This document shows, in pieces, positions 1 through 9,630 of a stretch of DNA of 64,000 nucleotides. Position numbers and translations under genes: made by a program. The notes under the pieces are model-generated. The model saw nothing but the letters and a program-made list of their open reading frames with translations. It made no database searches and was not told the origin of the DNA. Origin of the DNA: DASRAA01 sp963814165 (GTDB lineage: Bacteria; Acidobacteriota; Terriglobia; Terriglobales; Acidobacteriaceae); NCBI GenBank assembly GCA_963814165.1, contig CAWFBW010000017.1, positions 124,001 to 188,000 of the forward strand, in the 5' to 3' direction. Position 1 is the first letter of the stretch. The number at the start of each line of letters is the position of its first letter.

Positions 1-717
1 GAGCGTGATGAGCAGTCCCTTGTTGAGGAAGGCCAACTCGCGCAATCGCTGCGCCAGCGTATCGTAGTTGTACTCAGTGACGGTGAAAATCGAGGCATCA
101 GGAACGAAGTGAATTTTGGTTCCGCGCCGCTTGGTGCTTCCCGTCTTCTTCAGCTTGCTGGTGGGAACGCCCTCGGAGTAGCTCTGTTCGAACACCGTGC
201 CGTCGCGCCAGATCTCCAACTCAAGCAAGCTGCTCAGCGCGTTGACGCAGGAGACGCCGACGCCGTGCAGCCCGCCGGAGACTTTGTAGTTGGAGCTGTC
301 GAACTTACCGCCGGCGTGCAGCACGGTCATGACGACCTGCGCGGCAGGAAGGCGCTCGCCGTCCATGTCCATCTCACCGGTGGGAATGCCGCGGCCGTTG
401 TCGACTACGGTGATGGAGTTGTCGATGTGAATGGTGACGTCGATGCGATCGGCGAAACCGGCAAGCGCTTCATCCACGGAGTTGTCCACGACTTCGTAGA
501 CGAGGTGGTGAAGTCCCATGTCGCCAGTCGAGCCGATGTACATGGCGGGACGCTTGCGCACGGCCTCCATGCCGCCGAGCACTTTGATGGAGTCGGCGTT
601 GTAGTCGCCTGACTGCCCGTTGCCGTTCTTGCCGTTGGGCATCGGGTTCGCTTTCTCGGTTTCGATACTGTCTTTTTCGGTAGAAGCCTTAACGGTTTGC
701 GTATCGGTCGCGGACAT
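1..717 (-). CDS. gyrB: DNA gyrase subunit B, N-terminal part (gene runs off the window start)
   Basis: This gene encodes the ATPase subunit of type II topoisomerase, which supercoils DNA together with GyrA. The 239 visible residues cover the GHKL ATP-binding domain. Visible motifs are EVVDNSVDEA (magnesium and ATP-binding Asn and Glu), VVDNGRGIP (adenine-binding Asp) and the lid segment GGKFDSSNYKVSGGLHGVG. The ATG at 717 gives a roughly 40-residue charged, Gly/Asn-rich leader before the conserved VLGGMEAVRKRPAMYIG segment; internal Met26 is an alternative start. The rest of the gene, including the TOPRIM domain, lies upstream of base 1. GyrB rather than ParE is favoured by overall resemblance, but ParE is hard to exclude from this fragment alone. 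Confidence 0.93.
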   Translation of the reverse strand, partial: MSATDTQTVKASTEKDSIETEKANPMPNGKNGNGQSGDYNADSIKVLGGMEAVRKRPAMYIGSTGDMGLHHLVYEVVDNSVDEALAGFADRIDVTIHIDNSITVVDNGRGIPTGEMDMDGERLPAAQVVMTVLHAGGKFDSSNYKVSGGLHGVGVSCVNALSSLLELEIWRDGTVFEQSYSEGVPTSKLKKTGSTKRRGTKIHFVPDASIFTVTEYNYDTLAQRLRELAFLNKGLLITL

Positions 718-1056
718 CCTGCTCCATTCCATCAGAAACGCGCCCAGGGTAGCGCTTTCCGCTTCATCGCACACGGATCGCAGCAGGGGCTAGTTGCCTC
801 CGCTAAAGTACCTCAAATGGCAGTAAATTCAACGATTTGAAAGGCCTGACGATCCATATCTATTCTAGCACGGAACGGCCTCGGCCGCGGTTCATCGTTG
901 GAGCATTAAAGCATGTATTTTCAACGGTTTAAAGACGGGTATTTTGCCAGTAACGGGGCAGGCCCAATGGCAGAGCAGGGCGTGCGAAATTGCCCGCACT
1001 GCGATGATTCCAGGAGTACATATCGAGCAGCGTTTCTCCGCCACGTAGCAGCTTTC
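718..1056. other. Intergenic region between gyrB and mscL
   Basis: This is 339 bases with no convincing gene. Both neighbours are on the minus strand, so the stretch holds the mscL 3' end and the gyrB promoter. On the minus strand a TAGAAT hexamer at 867-862 could be a -10 box for gyrB, but no clear -35 partner is seen. Short reading frames here have no recognisable product. Confidence 0.4.
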
Positions 1057-1461
1057 TCACGCCACCTGTGAAGCACAGAACGCGCACTTGCGAGCGCCGA
1101 CTGGAATTTCGCTGAGGCACTCCGGGCACGGTTTCTTGTCCGGCGCGGCAGGAGCCTCTGGCTTATTCATTCGCGCCATCAATGCGTTCACCGGAAGTAC
1201 CACAAAGTAGTACACGGCGGCGGCGACCAGCACAAATGCGATCACAGCGTTGACGAAGTCGCCGTAGAGGAACTTCGATCCGTTGATTTCGAAGACGTAG
1301 GCGGAGAAGTCGGGCTTGCCCACCAGGGCGGCGATGAGAGGGGTCAGCAGGTCTTTGACGAATGCTGTGACGATAGTGCCAAAGGCCGCACCGATAACTA
1401 CGCCGACTGCCATATCAACGACATTGCCGCGCAAAACGAATTCGCGAAATCCCTTAAGCAT
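1057..1461 (-). CDS. mscL: Large-conductance mechanosensitive channel MscL with C-terminal zinc ribbon
   Basis: MscL is an inner-membrane pentameric channel that opens under membrane tension and releases solutes on osmotic downshock. The 134-residue protein starts MLKGFREFVLRGNVVDMAVG, the typical amphipathic N-terminus running into TM1. TM1 covers about residues 15-45 and TM2 about 70-95, separated by the periplasmic loop. Instead of the usual C-terminal helical bundle it ends in a four-cysteine knuckle, CPEC at 112-115 and CAFC at 126-129, a zinc-ribbon pattern. The length is close to the normal 130-140 residues. The gene stands alone on the minus strand. The channel identity is firm; the ribbon's function is unknown. 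Confidence 0.95.
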   Translation of the reverse strand: MLKGFREFVLRGNVVDMAVGVVIGAAFGTIVTAFVKDLLTPLIAALVGKPDFSAYVFEINGSKFLYGDFVNAVIAFVLVAAAVYYFVVLPVNALMARMNKPEAPAAPDKKPCPECLSEIPVGARKCAFCASQVA

Positions 1462-1525
1462 GGGTTCCTCCCCGTGACTGCTTCGATATGACTATAGGAG
1501 CCGTTCGCGGCATTTTACAAGATGA

Positions 1526-1954
1526 TCAGGCTCGCGCGGCGAACCAGTCTTTCACCGGCTCCTGAGAAAGATAGAACACAATCAGCATCCGCACGATGAT
1601 TTGCGCACCTTCGCGGCCAACGGCGAAGACGCGTGAGTCTGCCACGGCGCTGGAGATGGCGGGGACAGCGAGTGCGATTCCGGCAATCGCAAGGAGAATG
1701 GCCGCGCGGCGAACCCACGGCCAGCGCTTCCACAAGCCGAGGGCCAAGATGAGCAGGACGGCGGCATAAAGCAGAAATGGCAGCGGGCCGAGCTGCTCTA
1801 ATCCTCCGCCCAAGAGAAACGCGCCCTGGGAGAGTGGAATCCGCCCAGAAAAAACCAGTGCCGCGAATCCCAGGGATATTACGGCGAGCAGGACGCAGAG
1901 TGCGACGATGGCGGTTACGCCCGCGGGGCGATCGGTCGTCATGGTGTCAACCAA
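1526..1954 (-). CDS. Hypothetical four-helix membrane protein
   Basis: This is a 142-residue hydrophobic protein with about four predicted membrane spans: residues 13-35, 53-75, 80-103 and a final one near 117-132. A short polar N-terminus precedes the first helix and a charged tail (KDWFAARA) follows the last. I recognise no family motif, so no function is offered. The gene lies downstream of the pckA terminator-like hairpin and about 65 bases upstream of mscL, on the same strand. Composition matches its neighbours. The start at 1954 gives MVDTMTTDRP; the second Met, four codons in, is equally possible. Confidence 0.6.
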   Translation of the reverse strand: MVDTMTTDRPAGVTAIVALCVLLAVISLGFAALVFSGRIPLSQGAFLLGGGLEQLGPLPFLLYAAVLLILALGLWKRWPWVRRAAILLAIAGIALAVPAISSAVADSRVFAVGREGAQIIVRMLIVFYLSQEPVKDWFAARA

Positions 1955-1958
1955 TTAA

Positions 1959-1986
1959 GAATGGCACAGCCGAAACCGTGCCATTC
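1959..1986 (-). terminator. Hairpin downstream of pckA
   Basis: A perfect 9-bp inverted repeat, GAATGGCAC and GTGCCATTC, is separated by 10 bases, 35 bases past the pckA stop on the minus strand. Only a weak T-rich stretch follows (TTAATT), so termination is plausible but not certain. Confidence 0.5.
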
Positions 1987-2020
1987 CAGGTTATCCCTTA
2001 CGTTGTGGTACAAAGCTGAT

Positions 2021-3607
2021 CTACTTCGCCACCACCGGCCTTGGCCCTGCTTCCTTGATCTCGCGGGGAGCGTCGAACTGCTCAAAGTTCCTCTCGAAAC
2101 GCGAAGAAAGGTCGGCAGCCATCTTGTCGTACGCTGCCGTGTCCTTCCACGAGTTGCGGGGCTTCAGCAAATCGGCTGGCACTCCCGGAACGAACGTGGG
2201 AACGCTCAGGCCAAACGCCGGCTCGATCTCGAACGGGACATCGTTCAGCGCGCCTTCCACAAGCGCATTGACCATGGCACGAGTGTAGGGCAGGTTCATA
2301 CGCTTGCCGATGCCATACGGCCCGCCCTGCCAGCCGGTGTTGACCAGCCAGCACTGGGCGTTGTGCTCACGGAGACGCTGGCCCAGCATTTCGGCATAGA
2401 CCTTGGGAGGCAGCGGCATGAAGGGCGCGCCGAAACAGGTCGAGAACGTCGCCTGCGGCTCGGTGACCCCGGCCTCTGTGCCCGCTACTTTCGCGGTGTA
2501 GCCCGACATAAAGTGGAACATCGCCTGTTCGGGCGTCAGCTTCGACACCGGAGGCAGCACGCCGAAGGCGTCGGCGGTAAGGAAAACAACATTCTTTGGA
2601 TGCCCGCCAAAGCCCGGAATCACGGCGTTGTCGATGTGTTCCACTGGATACGCTGCGCGGGTGTTTTCTGTGAGGCTATCGTCGTCATAATTCGGAACGC
2701 GCGTCTCGGGGTCAACGACGACATTCTCCAGGACCGAGCCGAAGTCGAGCGCGTTCCAGATCTGCGGCTCATTTTGCTCGGAGAGCTTGATGCACTTGGC
2801 GTAGCATCCGCCCTCGAAGTTGAAGACGCCGTCTTCGCTCCAGCCGTGCTCGTCGTCGCCGATGAGTTTCCGTGTGGGATCGGCGGAGAGGGTGGTCTTG
2901 CCGGTCCCAGACAATCCGAAGAACAGAGCGGCCACCCCGTCTTCGCCGATGTTGGCCGAGCAGTGCATGGGGAACACGTTGCGCTGGGGCAGCAGGAAGT
3001 TCATCACGCCGAAGATGGATTTCTTCATCTCGCCGGCGTATTGAGTACCGCCAATAATGACGATCCGGCGGGTAAAATCGACGATCACGAATACTTCCGA
3101 GTTCATGCCGTCGCGCTTGGGGTCGGCGATGAACCCGGGCGCGCTCACGATGGTGAACTGCGGCTTGTGGGTCTTCAGTTCCTCCGCGGTCGGGCGGATA
3201 AAGAGCTGGCGGACGAACAGATTATGCCAGGCAAACTCGTTGACCACCTGGATTGGCAGCTGATAGCGCGGGTCTGCGCCGCAGAACAGGTCCTGAACAT
3301 ACACCTGCTTGCCTTGCAGGTACTCGAGTACGCGGTCGTATAGCGCATCAAACTTTTCAGCCGTGATCGGCAAGTTCGCAGAACCCCAGGCAACCTTGTT
3401 CTCGGTGATGGAGTCCTTGACGGTGAACTTGTCTTTGGGGGAGCGGCCGGTGCGCTTGCCGGTTTCGGAAACCAGCGCGCCCCGGGCGCTGAGCATGCCT
3501 TCGCCGTTACGGATGGCGGCTTCGACCAGTTTCGGGGTGGAAAGGTTGCGCAGCACGTTCTTCTGCACCAGCAGTTCGGCCAGTTGGGGATGAGCGATGG
3601 AAGACAT
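2021..3607 (-). CDS. pckA: Phosphoenolpyruvate carboxykinase (ATP)
   Basis: This cytosolic enzyme converts oxaloacetate and ATP to phosphoenolpyruvate, CO2 and ADP, the first committed step of gluconeogenesis. The protein is 528 residues, a normal length for the ATP-dependent class. Visible motifs are the substrate-binding TGRSPKDKF (53-61), the P-loop GLSGTGKTT (231-239), the metal-binding DDEHGW (251-256) and the active-site lysine region GEMKKS (192-197). The P-loop type identifies the ATP rather than the GTP enzyme. The ATG at 3607 is preceded by AAGGAGCCTTCCT on the minus strand, a good ribosome-binding site. It is a monocistronic unit flanked by a terminator on each side. Long reading frames on the opposite strand are shadows of this gene. 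Confidence 0.97.
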   Translation of the reverse strand: MSSIAHPQLAELLVQKNVLRNLSTPKLVEAAIRNGEGMLSARGALVSETGKRTGRSPKDKFTVKDSITENKVAWGSANLPITAEKFDALYDRVLEYLQGKQVYVQDLFCGADPRYQLPIQVVNEFAWHNLFVRQLFIRPTAEELKTHKPQFTIVSAPGFIADPKRDGMNSEVFVIVDFTRRIVIIGGTQYAGEMKKSIFGVMNFLLPQRNVFPMHCSANIGEDGVAALFFGLSGTGKTTLSADPTRKLIGDDEHGWSEDGVFNFEGGCYAKCIKLSEQNEPQIWNALDFGSVLENVVVDPETRVPNYDDDSLTENTRAAYPVEHIDNAVIPGFGGHPKNVVFLTADAFGVLPPVSKLTPEQAMFHFMSGYTAKVAGTEAGVTEPQATFSTCFGAPFMPLPPKVYAEMLGQRLREHNAQCWLVNTGWQGGPYGIGKRMNLPYTRAMVNALVEGALNDVPFEIEPAFGLSVPTFVPGVPADLLKPRNSWKDTAAYDKMAADLSSRFERNFEQFDAPREIKEAGPRPVVAK

Positions 3608-3711
3608 AGGAAGGCTCCTTGAGAAACCCGGATTCCGACCAGGACGCGGAGCCGGTTTCCGGGAATCGATATGAATCAGGGGGAGCAGGCCATGATCTCC
3701 CCGTACGCAGC

Positions 3712-3736
3712 AAAAATGCCCGGAGACCGGGCACCT
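3712..3736 (-). terminator. Rho-independent terminator after the 137-aa gene
   Basis: On the minus strand, just past the stop at 3742, a GC-rich hairpin (GCCCGG, short loop, CCGGGC) is followed directly by ATTTTT. It separates the unknown gene at 3742-4155 from pckA. Confidence 0.7.
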
Positions 3737-3741
3737 GACAC

Positions 3742-4155
3742 TTATCCGTTGACAGCGGCGGCTTGTGTTTCCTCGATGAGCGCGTTCAGATGATCCAGTG
3801 TCTCCTGAACCGTCAGGGAATACATCTCGCGTCCACTATCTTCGCCGGATTCTATGGCCCACTTCAAATAATGCCCCGCAATCTGGACAGCCATGGGGTC
3901 GGTGATCACCTTGCCGGTCTGCCGGTTGTACTCCACCCACGCGGGATGAGGTAGAGCAATCCATACCGGTCGGTCCCCGACTAAGAACTTGATATCGACA
4001 GCGTCGGCATGCCTCGTCGCAATCGCGACGATGAGAGCCTGATACTGGCAGTGGAGCAGATTGCCGGACCACTTATCGATCGCCTGAAAATCGTCATACA
4101 TAACCTTAGAACTATAGCCGACAGCCCTAAGTCGGGCAATGACCAAGCGCACCAA
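3742..4155 (-). CDS. Hypothetical protein
   Basis: This is a mixed alpha/beta soluble protein of up to 137 residues with no motif I recognise. It starts 33 bases after the protease stop, so it is probably co-transcribed with it and ends at the terminator at 3712-3736. The start is uncertain. The longest frame opens with TTG at 4155, GTG is next, and the first ATG (MYDDFQAIDKW) is at 4101 with only a weak AAGG upstream. The tail is acidic and helical. Nothing points to membrane location or a catalytic role. Confidence 0.55.
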   Translation of the reverse strand: MVRLVIARLRAVGYSSKVMYDDFQAIDKWSGNLLHCQYQALIVAIATRHADAVDIKFLVGDRPVWIALPHPAWVEYNRQTGKVITDPMAVQIAGHYLKWAIESGEDSGREMYSLTVQETLDHLNALIEETQAAAVNG

Positions 4156-4188
4156 ACCGGAACGCGGCGCCAGGCGGCTGTCACGTCG

Positions 4189-5328
<1,140 letters not shown>

Positions 5329-5417
5329 GCTTGTAGTACGAACACCTTTGGCTGGCCGTTCCTGCGGAAGGGCAGCGGATTACTCCTTAAAGTGTATCGA
5401 GTTCCGGCGGGGCGTGC

Positions 5418-6038
5418 CTAGTGTGGCTCGGCAGCCAGGTTCTGCAGCTTCGCCCACAACGCATGCACCTGGCCGGTTGTGGCTTCGATCGTTTCTGAGT
5501 TGTCAATTACGAAGTCGGCGCGGGCTGCCTTCTTGTCATCGGAAAGCTGCGCGGCACTGCGTCGCAGAACCTCGGTCCGCGCGTCTTCCAGAGAACACCG
5601 GGCGCGCTGGGCATAGCGGGCAACCTTCTGCCCGAGATCACACGTCACCACGATCAGCTTGTCGAAGTCCTTGGCGGCTCCGGCCTCCACTATCAGGGCA
5701 GCTTCAACGACAGCGACTCCACCGGGGTCCGATTGCGCGACCTCGTCCATCCAGCGGTTTTGCGCCTCGAGCACGGCAGGGTGCACGATGGCGTTGAGTT
5801 CGCCGATCCGATCGGGAAACGCGGTGTTGGCCAGGCGTTTGCGGTCGATGGTTCCGTCGCAATTCAGAATTTCGCGGCCAAAGCGCTCGACCACCGCGTA
5901 ATAGGTCGGTTCCCCCGGCTCGTAGAGCCTATGCGCCAGGCTGTCGGCTTGCAGAAAGTGCGCGCCCCGCGCGGCCAGCAGCTTCCCCACCGTGGACTTG
6001 CCGCAGGCCACCCCGCCCGTGAGCCCTACGCGCAGCAT
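5418..6038 (-). CDS. coaE: Dephospho-CoA kinase
   Basis: CoaE phosphorylates the 3'-hydroxyl of dephospho-CoA, the last step of coenzyme A synthesis in the cytosol. The 206-residue protein has the P-loop GGVACGKS (8-15) right after an N-terminal beta strand. It also shows the CoaE landmarks LQADSLAHRLYEPG, the CoA-domain helix with VHPAVLEAQNRW, and VVEAALIVEAG in place of the usual DIPLLFE. Length is standard. The ATG at 6038 opens MLRVGLTGG. It is the first gene of a possible minus-strand unit with the HtrA-type protease 89 bases downstream. In the LFE-type segment several residues differ from the E. coli pattern, but the fold core is intact. Confidence 0.93.
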   Translation of the reverse strand: MLRVGLTGGVACGKSTVGKLLAARGAHFLQADSLAHRLYEPGEPTYYAVVERFGREILNCDGTIDRKRLANTAFPDRIGELNAIVHPAVLEAQNRWMDEVAQSDPGGVAVVEAALIVEAGAAKDFDKLIVVTCDLGQKVARYAQRARCSLEDARTEVLRRSAAQLSDDKKAARADFVIDNSETIEATTGQVHALWAKLQNLAAEPH

Positions 6039-6448
6039 TGGCGCTCGCCAACGATCGACCCACCTGAATCCACGGTCATGATGCCTCCGGCAAATGCCCC
6101 ACGCAGTATATATGTCGGATGCTTATGGATGCGGCCCCCTGGGCTGTTTAGGTTGCCGCCTTCCGACTTCCGCGTCACAAGACTCCTCGCCGTCGCTCAG
6201 CGAGATTCCTCTTCCAAGGGCTCCGGCCCTGGTAGTAGGACTTTAGTGGGTAGATAGCTTCCCTAAAACTGAAATATGTTGCATATACCACTTTTAGGTC
6301 AGCGAGGTAACAATCGATAAATGAATAACTTAGAAAAAAGATCAGCGGCCTAACGTGTGCTTACAAAGATTAGCCTGTCCCATGGGCCGAGGGACCCAGC
6401 TAGCCGCCCTCGTTGTATCTCGACCAATTAGAAAATTCAGGAGGAAGC
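6039..6448. other. Intergenic region upstream of the PEP-CTERM gene
   Basis: This is 410 bases between divergent genes. The first half is GC-rich; 6250-6360 is notably AT-rich for this genome and probably carries the promoter of the plus-strand gene. An imperfect GC hairpin (CGAGGG and CCCTCG) lies near 6387-6415. No gene, RNA family or riboswitch was recognised. Confidence 0.4.
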
Positions 6449-7132
6449 ATGAAATCTGATTTCAGACGTCCACTCGCGTTCGCTGCTGTGGCCGTCCTGC
6501 TCGTGGTTGCAGCTGCGCCCGGTTGGGCCACTCAGGTCCTCGTATATGGCCAGAGCCCGGACTACGCGGACCTTTATGCCTCGCAGAATGATACCGGGGG
6601 AACTTTTGGTGCCTTTGCGACCGCATACGACAACTTCACGCTCGGTTCCGGAACCACGATTACGCAGGTTCAGTGGACGGGTGGCTACCTCAATCCACAG
6701 AGCCAGGGTCCGATCTCGATGTGGAACGTTAACTTCTACGCCGATAGCGGTGGCCAGCCGGGATCATTAATTTCAAATTTCGGCATCCCTGGCACCGGTG
6801 GTGAGGCCTTTCTGGGGCTCGACAACCTCGGTGATCCGGTCTATGGCTACACGGTAACCGTGAATTTCTCCGCCGCCGGTGGTACCACTTACTGGATGTC
6901 GGTTGTACCTGATCTTGCTTTTCCGCCACAGTGGGGTTGGACTACTTCTCTGCAGGGTGACCGTGTGGCGTGGCAGGACTACTTCGGGACCGGCTCGCAG
7001 GTTGGGACCGACCTGGCGTTCTCGCTCTACACAACCCAACAGACTGGCGTTCCTGAGCCGGGCAGCTTGATGCTGCTGGGTACGGGTGTAGTCGGCCTGG
7101 CCGGGATGCTGCGTCGTAAGCTGGGCGCCTAG
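6449..7132 (+). CDS. PEP-CTERM sorting domain protein, secreted
   Basis: This is an exported protein of 227 residues carrying a C-terminal PEP-CTERM anchor. The N-terminus is a signal peptide, charged start MKSDFRRPLA then a hydrophobic core ending near GWATQ. The C-terminus has the sorting signature VPEPGSLMLLGTGVVGLAGM followed by basic RRKLGA. These signals are recognised by exosortase in the inner membrane. The central part is Gly/Thr/aromatic-rich, probably beta-structured, with no catalytic motif. The ATG at 6449 is chosen because AGGAGGAAGC lies immediately upstream; a longer frame from 6413 lacks this support. No exosortase gene is in the window. Role is unknown; related proteins are often linked to exopolysaccharide. 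Confidence 0.88.
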   Translation: MKSDFRRPLAFAAVAVLLVVAAAPGWATQVLVYGQSPDYADLYASQNDTGGTFGAFATAYDNFTLGSGTTITQVQWTGGYLNPQSQGPISMWNVNFYADSGGQPGSLISNFGIPGTGGEAFLGLDNLGDPVYGYTVTVNFSAAGGTTYWMSVVPDLAFPPQWGWTTSLQGDRVAWQDYFGTGSQVGTDLAFSLYTTQQTGVPEPGSLMLLGTGVVGLAGMLRRKLGA

Positions 7133-7281
7133 CCTCTCGGTTCGCTGCAATACTGCATCGTTTCACTGCGGCCGCACGCCGCAGCCACATGATTTGGGGA
7201 CACCTCTTCTGGCCGACCACTTGCGCACTCGTCGAGTGCTCACTTCCGGCCAGTCGAGTGGTGCTATATAGAGGAGAAGAG

Positions 7282-8754
7282 ATGAAGCTATTCACAAGGT
7301 TTGCAATCGCAATTACGGTCCTCGTGGCTCTCGCTTCGGTGGCCGGAGCTCAGTCGTGGACGACCATTCCCAATGTGTTCCCGGGTGCCAATGGTGCCGG
7401 GGTCATGATGCAGCTGCGGGACGGCAGAGTCCTGGTGTCGGATTTCTCCGGTGCCAACTGGTATGTGCTGACTCCCGATGCCACGGGCAGCTACGTTAAC
7501 GGAACCTGGAGCCCGGCCGGCAGCACGGCGGCCTTTGGCTATGCACCGCTGTATTTTGGCTCGCAGGTGTTGCTGGACGGAAAGACCGTGATCGTCGAAG
7601 GCGGCGAATACAACTGCATCACGGGGACTTGCCAGGCACTCTGGACTACCCAAGGTGCGCGCCTGGCGTACTCGGGAAGTTCCTTCACTTGGGTCCCCAA
7701 CAGCCCGCCGCCCACTTGGGGCAGCATCGGCGATGCTCAGAGCGTAATTTTGCCGGATGGCCGGTACATGCAAGCCAACTGCTGCAGCGGACAATCGGCG
7801 ATCTACCTCGGTCCGAATAGCTGGGGGCCCGACATCAATGGGCACTACAACGACGAAGGCTCGTTCACGCTTCTCCCGAACGGAAAGGTGCTGATGGTGG
7901 ACGCGTGGTCGGCCTCGTGCTCCTCCAGTTTCTCGACACAGCTGTTCGATCCCACTACCGACACCTGGTCTTGCGGAGCGAATACGACGGCGCAGATGTG
8001 GGACAACAGCGGTCACGAACTTGGGCCAGCCGTACTGATGTACAACGGGAAGGTATTGCAAGTCGGCGCGACCAACAACACCTCAGTTTACAACCCGGCG
8101 GCGAATTCATGGTCTGCCGGGCCGACACCCCCCGCAGGCCTGGTGGGGTACGATGCCCCGGGTGCTTTAGAACCCAACGGCAAAGTACTGCTGATGCTCG
8201 GTCCCCAGTCATTCAACGCCGGCTGCCAGTTCATGGAGTACGATCCCGCCACGAACAGCCTGGCCAACACCGTGAACGGTTCGATTTGCCCCAGCAACGG
8301 GACATGGTATGACTACCTGATGATCCTGCCCAGCGGCCAGATCATGGCCACGATTGCGGATTTTCCGGTAAATGTCTACACTCCGGCCGCGGGCGTTGCC
8401 GCGGGCGCAGGTCCAACCATTCTGGCTGCCTCCACCCACTTGAAGGCGGGCTCGGTCAACAACTTGTTGTATGGCAAGCAGCTCAACGGCCTCACGCAGA
8501 ACAACGCTTTCGGCGACGACGAGCAGAGCGATACCAATTTCCCGCTCGTTCGGCTAACCTGCGTTTCAGGCGGTTGTACGGCTGGCCATGTGTACTTTGC
8601 GCTCACCCACGACGAGAGCACCCACTCGATCGCTCCAGGCGTCATCATGTACACGAAGTTCGACATTCCGGCCTCCGTGCCGGCGGGTAAGTACCAGTTA
8701 AACTCGATCGCCAACGGTATCGCCTCGAACACCATCATCGTGTCGTTACAGTAA
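7282..8754 (+). CDS. Secreted Kelch/galactose-oxidase-like beta-propeller protein
   Basis: This is an exported protein of 490 residues. A signal peptide (MKLFTRFAIAITVLVALAS, cleavage near AGAQS) is followed by Kelch-like repeats rich in LLPNGKVLMV, LEPNGKVLLM and ILPSGQIMA strands, which build a beta-propeller. The last 100 residues resemble the galactose-oxidase C-terminal immunoglobulin-like domain: VRLTCVSGG, then ALTHDESTHSIAPGV. The copper ligands of true galactose oxidase cannot be assigned with confidence, so enzymatic activity is open. The start at 7282 has GAGGAGAAG just upstream. The gene follows the PEP-CTERM gene by 150 bases on the same strand and ends in a clear terminator. Confidence 0.8.
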   Translation: MKLFTRFAIAITVLVALASVAGAQSWTTIPNVFPGANGAGVMMQLRDGRVLVSDFSGANWYVLTPDATGSYVNGTWSPAGSTAAFGYAPLYFGSQVLLDGKTVIVEGGEYNCITGTCQALWTTQGARLAYSGSSFTWVPNSPPPTWGSIGDAQSVILPDGRYMQANCCSGQSAIYLGPNSWGPDINGHYNDEGSFTLLPNGKVLMVDAWSASCSSSFSTQLFDPTTDTWSCGANTTAQMWDNSGHELGPAVLMYNGKVLQVGATNNTSVYNPAANSWSAGPTPPAGLVGYDAPGALEPNGKVLLMLGPQSFNAGCQFMEYDPATNSLANTVNGSICPSNGTWYDYLMILPSGQIMATIADFPVNVYTPAAGVAAGAGPTILAASTHLKAGSVNNLLYGKQLNGLTQNNAFGDDEQSDTNFPLVRLTCVSGGCTAGHVYFALTHDESTHSIAPGVIMYTKFDIPASVPAGKYQLNSIANGIASNTIIVSLQ

Positions 8755-8784
8755 GCCTTCGGAAACCTTGTAACTCTGCAACTG

Positions 8785-8821
8785 AAAGTGCCATGCTCCC
8801 ATCTGCATGGCACTTTTTTTG
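8785..8821 (+). terminator. Rho-independent terminator
   Basis: GTGCCATGC and GCATGGCAC form a perfect 9-bp stem with an 8-base loop, followed by seven T residues, 30 bases after the beta-propeller gene stop. Confidence 0.92.
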
Positions 8822-8969
8822 CGCGTTGTGAGGTTCTTCATTCCCGGCTGAGAGCGGTTTCGGAGTTGTTGTAGCCGTGGCGGTTGTGGTAGCGCGGCGC
8901 TTCAGCGGCTGTTACGAAACTAAATCTGCGATCTGCACGGTGGAACAAAGTATGGTTCGGTCTGCTCAA

Positions 8970-9055
8970 CTCAGCCGCGAAGCGGCGACGTGCTGTTAGC
9001 CCCGGGCGTCAGCCCGGGGTACAGTGGGGAATCGTCCTGAGCCGCGGAGCGGCGT
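8970..9055. repeat. Cluster of GC-rich intergenic hairpins
   Basis: Three hairpins sit in series in the 8822-9183 gap. They are GCCGC-GAA-GCGGC (8974-8986), CCCCGGG-CGTCAG-CCCGGGG (9000-9019) and GCCGC-GGA-GCGGC (9041-9053). The first and third are near copies of each other. This is the look of a repetitive extragenic palindrome block; no gene was found in the gap. Confidence 0.6.
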
Positions 9056-9183
9056 ACTTGGTTCCGCAACACACCCTTCAGCGCCGCGTCCAGCACGGCC
9101 TTTTTAAGTGCTACGGGATATACCAAGCCCGGAAGCGCGATAGCGCGGAATACCACAGCGCGAACCTGAGGCCCTCGACCGTC

Positions 9184-9630
9184 CTACTTCTTTCGAATGT
9201 GAAGGGTTTTTTGCACTTCGGTGACGACGTCGCCGGATTCGTCTTTCACTTCAACGGTGAAGGTGGGCTCGTACTTGGGTTGCGTCTCGAGCACTTTGCG
9301 GATTTCGTCGAGTTGCGCGTCGGTCAATCGGAATTCGGCGCGCACTCTCCCTTTACCCGGCTTTCGGAATCGGATGGTGGCTGCCTTGTCCCAGACGACG
9401 TATTCGGTGCCGAGGTTCTTGATCAGCATCAGCATGTAGAACGGGTCGGTCATGGAGTACAGCGATCCGCCGTAATGCGTGCCCACAAAGTTGCGGTTCC
9501 AGGGACGCAGCTTCATAGTTACGACTACGGACTTCATCTCGGGGCCCCAGCGCACATGAATCCCCACAGCCGCAAAAGGCGGCCACATGTTGACCAGGCG
9601 AAGCATGAGACTTTGCTTGAATGATGCCAT
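9184..9630 (-). CDS. DUF4442 family, hotdog-fold thioesterase-like protein
   Basis: This is a small cytosolic protein of 148 residues that resembles the DUF4442 group of hotdog-fold proteins, relatives of acyl-CoA thioesterases. The family pattern is visible: N-terminal helix, then KLRPWNRNFVGTHYGGSLYS, where the HYGG turn and following helix correspond to the substrate tunnel. It continues with paired beta strands AATIRFRKPGKGRVRAEF and TFTVEVKDESGDVVTEVQ. No catalytic acid typical of PaaI-type enzymes is obvious, so substrate and activity are unknown. It is an isolated gene on the minus strand with no clear operon partners. Confidence 0.75.
   Translation of the reverse strand: MASFKQSLMLRLVNMWPPFAAVGIHVRWGPEMKSVVVTMKLRPWNRNFVGTHYGGSLYSMTDPFYMLMLIKNLGTEYVVWDKAATIRFRKPGKGRVRAEFRLTDAQLDEIRKVLETQPKYEPTFTVEVKDESGDVVTEVQKTLHIRKK

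Noticed and set aside
1961..3343. Long plus-strand reading frame opposite pckA
   Set aside because: It is the mirror of a GC-rich coding gene. PckA motifs are complete on the minus strand and the plus-strand protein shows no family sense.
6250..6420. Possible riboswitch ahead of the PEP-CTERM gene
   Set aside because: The AT-rich leader has only a weak hairpin, and I could match no conserved riboswitch core.
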